Assembly: GCA_012064415.1 (NCBI GenBank)
Contig: SSNU01000253.1
Span: 63,202 to 85,752 of the forward strand
Length of the DNA stretch: 22,551 nucleotides
Source: Gyrodactylus bullatarudis
Taxonomy: Eukaryota; Platyhelminthes; Monogenea; Gyrodactylidea; Gyrodactylidae
Reading direction: 5' to 3'
The position numbers and the translations under genes were made by a program. Positions 18,578 through 22,551 of this stretch are shown piece after piece. Positions within the stretch are counted from its first letter, which is position 1. Every line of letters begins with the position of its first letter. The notes beneath the pieces are model-generated. The model worked only from the letters and a program-made list of their open reading frames with translations. It made no database searches and was not told the origin of the DNA.

Positions 18578-18617
18578 AACCAATCAGAAAGTTAGACATT
18601 CCCTGATCTGATTGGTT
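18578..18617 (+). promoter_or_regulatory. Inverted pair of CCAAT boxes upstream of the orphan gene
   Basis: AACCAATCAGA (18578-18588) and its exact complement TCTGATTGGTT (18607-18617) form an 11-bp inverted repeat centred about 145 bases before the ATG at 18744. CCAATCA is the core bound by NF-Y, and paired CCAAT boxes are typical of its promoters. Function here is inferred from motif and position only. Confidence 0.4.
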
Positions 18618-18743
18618 CATTGAATGCACAATTGATTGTCCCTCGAATCTCTCTCCATTCAAGTGTAGATTTGATAATAATAAAAATAGCTTTCCTATAC
18701 ACCTAGATTATTATAGGTTATACATAATTTTATTACTTCTTCT

Positions 18744-19446
18744 ATGTCATACTACGATTCTAACCGGAGTGTCTTTAATTTCCCGGGTGGGCTAAATATG
18801 CAACTGCCTAATGGGACAAGTGTTAGGTTTCATGGATTTTCAAATAACTCTCCAACAAGAAATCTCTACCTACAACTTCCAACAGCGAGTAGAGCCTATC
18901 GCAATCTAGGCCAAAATGCCATGGGGAATGCTCCGAAAATAATTTACCACGATAACCTACGCAATGAAAGTTATCAGCTTAATATGAATCCGAATAGACT
19001 ACCAATAGCAGTCAATAAGAACAATTCACTACAGACTCATTCAGATATTTCATTCAATAATTTTCAGCCCAACCGAATAATTCGCATCCAAACATCACCC
19101 GGCGTTCGATTTATCTTGAAAAGTAATCCCTATCATTACGGATCGATGGAGAATCTTAGCATTCAGTCTGGGACAACTCCAATCAGTAGGAATAACCGTA
19201 TTTACCTAACAAATAACCCCTCACAGAGTAACGTGGAACAAAATCAATTTTCGAGGAGAAACTTGGAACAGTCAAAGCAAACCTCTAAAGTCTCCATAAA
19301 AATTCCCAGCTACAATACAACTGAATATACGACAAATATAGACCCTGAAAATACTAGCAATAATAATACAATGGATAACTTTCAGAGTCCCTTTAGTTCG
19401 ACCATGTCGATCAGATCAAATGAACAAACTCGAAATTCCCATGAAG
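18744..19446 (+). CDS. Unrecognised Asn/Ser-rich protein, first coding exon
   Basis: The ATG at 18744 opens 234 codons to a clean donor, GAAG|GTAAGT, at 19446/19447 (phase 1); reading through would stop 9 codons later. The product starts MSYYDSNRSVFNFPGGLNMQ and is rich in Asn, Ser, Gln, Arg and Pro, with no Cys, no signal peptide and no membrane segment. Two semi-regular segments, LPNGTSVRFHGF (about 22-33) and SPGVRFILKSNPYHYG, share a G-x-x-V/S-R-F core and may be a diverged repeat. Base composition is more balanced than the flanks, which supports coding. I do not recognise the family. The next exon is uncertain; the best acceptor seen (21671-21674) would add only VFDQ before a stop. Confidence 0.6.
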
Positions 19447-19631
19447 GTAAGTCTCATTTGAATTGGACTCAGTAGAGAACTGCTCAACTTTTTAATTAAT
19501 TTAACAGGATATAAAATCATTCTAAACATTAAAAGCTAAGTTTGAAAATGTATTTATAAAAATACTCCAACATTTCTGGAAGACAGGTTATCGTATTTGT
19601 GTATAATAAAATTAATTATGTATTTTTGGTA

Positions 19632-19660
19632 TGGCATAGTGGATAGAGTATCCAACTCTG
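19632..19660 (+). repeat. tRNA-like A-box, possible SINE head
   Basis: TGGCATAGTGGATAGAG at 19632-19648 fits the tRNA A-box (TRGYNNANNGG), and is followed by a TCCAACTCTGG that resembles an anticodon-arm region. No intact B-box (GGTTCGANTCC) is found at the right distance; GATCC at about 19690 is a poor relic. It lies directly before the dispersed repeat copy at 19685, so the two may form an old tRNA-derived SINE. Confidence 0.3.
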
Positions 19661-19684
19661 GCGATATCAAAATAAACTAAAGTG

Positions 19685-19789
19685 TTCCTGATCCGAAATT
19701 TGACACAGATTCTGTATCTGGTTTCAGAATTTGTGAATTGTATTTAGTTGCGGAGATATTCGCAAAAAACGAAGATTTCAAATTTTCCC
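19685..19789 (+). repeat. Dispersed repeat, copy B (partner 8017-8120)
   Basis: Diverged relative, in opposite orientation, of 8017-8120. Similarity runs from TGATCC to the AAATTTTCC end with scattered changes and small indels. If the preceding A-box belongs to it, this copy is the more complete one. Confidence 0.65.
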
Positions 19790-21670
19790 AAAACTGGAGT
19801 TACTAATCGATCAAAATCTTTTAGAAAAATTGACTAATGGCCCAGCAACCGGATATTATTAGATTGAAAATTAAATTTTGTGTAAATTGATGTATGTGGT
19901 TATGAGAGAAATAGAAAAATTTGCATGAAAAATCGAGTAAAATTTATTGAAAAAAATTCATTAATTTTCAGTGAAACTTAGTGTTTTTAAATTGACTCAT
20001 AGCTTTAAATAGATCAACTGTCTAGGGAAATGATTTTTATCTCTGTAATCCTAGCCGTTCCTTATCGAATTAATACACAAACCAGAAAAATTAATTGGTC
20101 CATGATAATTCCTGAACTGACAGTTAATTACTTTGAATTTGCTTTCATTTGCCTCGCATACACATCTATCGATGTGTTTCTTATTTCATAAGTGACTCTT
20201 GCTTAGATGTTTATTGATCGCTAATCTTCGTTTTGTGTTCATCCTGTTTACCTAGCTCCTAGATGCCTCAAGAAGCAGTGAATGAGATTAGATTGTTCCG
20301 TTTCTTTCAGCTTGTTTTTGAGTTGAAATTTAAATTGACTTTTGATTTTTTTACAACCTTGAACTATATATCACTATAATGTTCGTTTACAAATGATAAG
20401 GGATAAATCCTTCAATAGAAGAATTGATTACGAGTATGGATTTGTTAATATTAGATATTTTTTAGATATTAATAAGGATTCAAAATCACAAGAATTATTC
20501 GTAACCAGTCTCAATTTTTCCATCTAAAGGTTTTTTTAAAATTCAATTTATGAAGTACACCTTGGATCATATGAAAAAAATTATTGAAATTATTACTGAA
20601 TTTCTAAGAAAAATTTGAAATTTTGTATAATCTTTTACACATCCTCCTATCAATTTAATAGATTGACATTCTATTTCCTATTTGAAATGTTTAACAGGAG
20701 ATTTTTTTTCGTCAAATATTAAAATGTCATATGAAATCGTATTAAATTTCAGCGACAGTATCAGGAAATATGAATTATTTTATTTCTTCATTAGTTCTTG
20801 GTTTTCACTATCAGTGATAGTCTAGCACTGACAAATTCCGTATTATGAAGATGAGAATTTACTATTTTTTTACAAATATCGAAAAATTGTCCACTAATTT
20901 CATAAAATCACTGTAATAAGAATATGGGAATTTCATGATTTTTACAAAATTTTCGAGAAATCGAATTCACTCAAGATTTCTTAAAATCTAGATCCTGAGT
21001 CCCCTTTGCAGAAATCAAATCTCGACGAAGCACCAAATTCCCACATTTTTGAACCGAATTTTGTAAAATCATAAATTCTCATGATGAGAATCTCATCCTC
21101 ATGTTAATTCGATGTATATCTTATCATAAAACGATATATTTGACTGATTTGAAATGTAAATCTGACATTTTCGAATTTATAAAAACGGCCTAATTTTTGT
21201 CAGATAAAGTTTTCCTGGATTTTTTAAATATTTACCTCATTTTATCTTGGAATGCGAAAAATCAATATTTTTTTGACTATCCGAAGAAAGAGAGTTTTTT
21301 TTGAGAAAATAGTAAATCCCCATCTTCATATTGACTAGCTTTGTAAGGAAAAAATTATTTTTCACGGACAATAGAAGGGATTTAGCTAGATTTTAGAAAC
21401 GCAACAGACTTATCGATTCCAGTTCAAGTCTAAAGATAAAAGGGGAGATAGATCATTAGTCTTTCTTCTCTTTCATGGGTTTTGTTTGTATTCTGTATCT
21501 TATTTTTCACAAAAAGATATCATTTGCAACTATACAGAGAAGAAATCCCATATTCTTGATTTTTCGTCTCCCTTGTAGCTTATATAAACAAAACTGATAC
21601 TGAAGGCCTGGTTTTTATCTAAAAGTACATTTTCCCTTACTTTCTTTACTTTGATGTTTTATTTTTTATT
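19790..21670. other. Non-coding stretch, probably intron or 3' flank of the orphan gene
   Basis: No supported exon. An imperfect inverted repeat of about 25 bases pairs 20928-20955 with 21055-21078. A short hairpin ACACATC-TATC-GATGTGT occurs near 20161-20178. Otherwise AT-rich and featureless by eye. Confidence 0.4.
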
Positions 21671-21713
21671 ACAGTGTTTGATCAATGATTGTTTAATTGA
21701 AAAATTTAATAAA
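21671..21713 (+). other. Candidate terminal exon and poly(A) signal of the orphan gene
   Basis: A long pyrimidine-rich tract ends in TTATTACAG (AG at 21673-21674). Joined in phase to the donor at 19446, the exon would encode VFDQ and stop at TGA 21686-21688, with AATAAA at 21708-21713. The resulting protein would have 238 residues. The intron would be 2.2 kb. The acceptor is good but the tiny coding tail gives no independent support. Confidence 0.25.
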
Positions 21714-22114
21714 ACACTTAATGGATAGAGTTCTAATTTTGAAATTAACATATGATAACACTGGTGGTAAAATTAAAAAAAAAATTTTCGAACTTTTATC
21801 AAGAAATAATAATAATAGTTTATTTAACAATACTTATGTTATATCTCCAAACATAAATGATTCTTCATATTATTCTAAGTACATTAATTAATTAATTCTT
21901 GAGTTTTTTTTTGTTAGAAAATTTATATTATATGATGGTTAAAATATATACAGAATGAAATAGTAAATAGGAAAATAGCATTTTTGAGTTTCATTAGATA
22001 GTAGATAGAATAAGTAAATCTGTCTCTGATAATTATAATTGATGGAGGAAATTTAAGATTTTCAGTGAATAAACCAGCAATAGCCTTTCAAGAATTTTCA
22101 TTAATATTCTGAGA
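21714..22114. other. AT-rich stretch beside the retrotransposon relic
   Basis: No supported gene. Part of it (toward 22114) may be the 3' untranslated end of the minus-strand retrotransposon relic. Confidence 0.35.
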
Positions 22115-22551
22115 TCAGTGTAAATTAACATAGAGAAGACTTTTTGAATAATCAAGTTTTGACCTAATGTGAGACATTATGGTTTTAATATTAGTAAGGT
22201 CATCGCAATCAGTTATTTTATATTTTTCTCAATCATATTGTAAGCAGATAGTAGATAATGATTAGAGAATGAGGAGTTTCTAAGGTTATAAGAATTCTCG
22301 AATAAGTTAGCAGTTTTAACAAAAGTTTTTACAATGATGGCATATCTTCTAACCCAAAGAGGGTTAAGCCTGGAGATTGAAATACGAGAATTGTAAGAAT
22401 CAAGATCAGGATATAGAAAGTATAAGAATCTAGATTGAATATGTTCAATCTCAAGAGATTTTTCAATAGTTATTGAAGGAATGAGGGGAGAGATATAGTC
22501 AAGATTATTTAAGACTAATGTTTTAAAAGCCTTAAGCCTTAGGTTAATGGA
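22115..22551 (-). pseudogene. Relic of a non-LTR retrotransposon reverse transcriptase, C-terminal end
   Basis: Read on the minus strand from the window edge, a frame is open for 112 codons to TAA at 22215-22213. It reads LKAFKTLVLNNLDYISPL, then EHIQSRFLYFLYP, then SRLNPLWVRRYAIIVKTF. This is the layout after the RT domain in jockey/CR1/RTE-type elements (Y-x-x-L-V-x-x-x-L-DY-x-SP, then I-x-x-VQ-R-F, then the L-x-x-L-x-x-RR motif). Sequence with the same character continues in another frame (ITDCDDLTNIKTIMSHIRSKL) to TGA at 22117-22115, so a frameshift has broken it. The rest lies beyond the right edge. Confidence 0.6.

Noticed and set aside
20808..20820. CTATCAGTGATAG, identical to the core of the bacterial tet operator
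   Set aside because: Short palindrome in animal non-coding DNA with no related gene; coincidence or at most a small hairpin.
21697..21891. 64-codon open frame ending in an Asn-rich stretch
   Set aside because: No ATG at its start, AAT/AAA-rich composition, and it lies past a plausible poly(A) signal.
1..22551. Possible prokaryotic, viral or CRISPR content
   Set aside because: No operons, ribosome binding sites, spacer arrays or viral hallmark genes; introns and animal genes explain the window.

Overview
This is AT-rich eukaryotic (animal) DNA. Genes are split by GT-AG introns, poly(A) signals follow several stop codons, and the proteins are metazoan: a tektin, a Golgi mucin-type GalNAc-transferase, Integrator subunit 13 (Asunder), a beta-thymosin and a BOD1/Shg1-domain protein. 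The TTAA-flanked MITEs and the protein set suggest an invertebrate, perhaps an arthropod. Nematodes are unlikely because they lack tektins. I cannot name the species. Two introns of 30 and 40 nt, and possibly one of 26 nt, are a notable lineage trait.

Layout. Positions 1-200 are the 3' end of a + strand gene whose body lies left of the window. From about 1.2 to 3.3 kb lies a gene-free block of direct repeats, ~160-bp inverted repeats and a central near-perfect 65-bp hairpin. From 4.1 to 6.6 kb is the N-terminal half of a minus-strand tektin; its last exons were not found. From 8.5 to 11.7 kb is a complete three-exon GALNT10-like glycosyltransferase (606 aa, minus). From 12.0 to 15.3 kb is a complete seven-exon INTS13/Asunder gene (about 748 aa, minus). 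At 16.3-16.5 kb is an intronless two-repeat beta-thymosin (minus), head to head across 93 bp with a two-exon BOD1/Shg1-like gene with an Arg/Ser-rich middle (16.6-18.05 kb, +). At 18.7-19.4 kb is the first coding exon of an unrecognised Asn/Ser-rich protein (+). The right edge (22.1-22.55 kb, minus) holds the decayed 3' end of a non-LTR retrotransposon.

Mobile DNA. Three elements bounded by TTAA and short terminal inverted repeats beginning CCC look like non-autonomous piggyBac-type MITEs (5492-5894, 7309-7828, 9825-9913). Two lie in introns of the tektin and GALNT10-like genes. A separate dispersed repeat occurs in opposite orientation near 8.1 kb and 19.7 kb.

The genes are not an operon and share no pathway. 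Tektin (cilia and sperm axoneme), INTS13 (snRNA processing; linked to dynein function and spermatogenesis in flies) and BOD1 (chromosome biorientation or COMPASS) are ordinary neighbours in a compact animal genome. I see no CRISPR, bacterial operon, rRNA or intact tRNA. All exon models are hand-made from splice motifs, frame continuity and remembered family alignments; no search was run.
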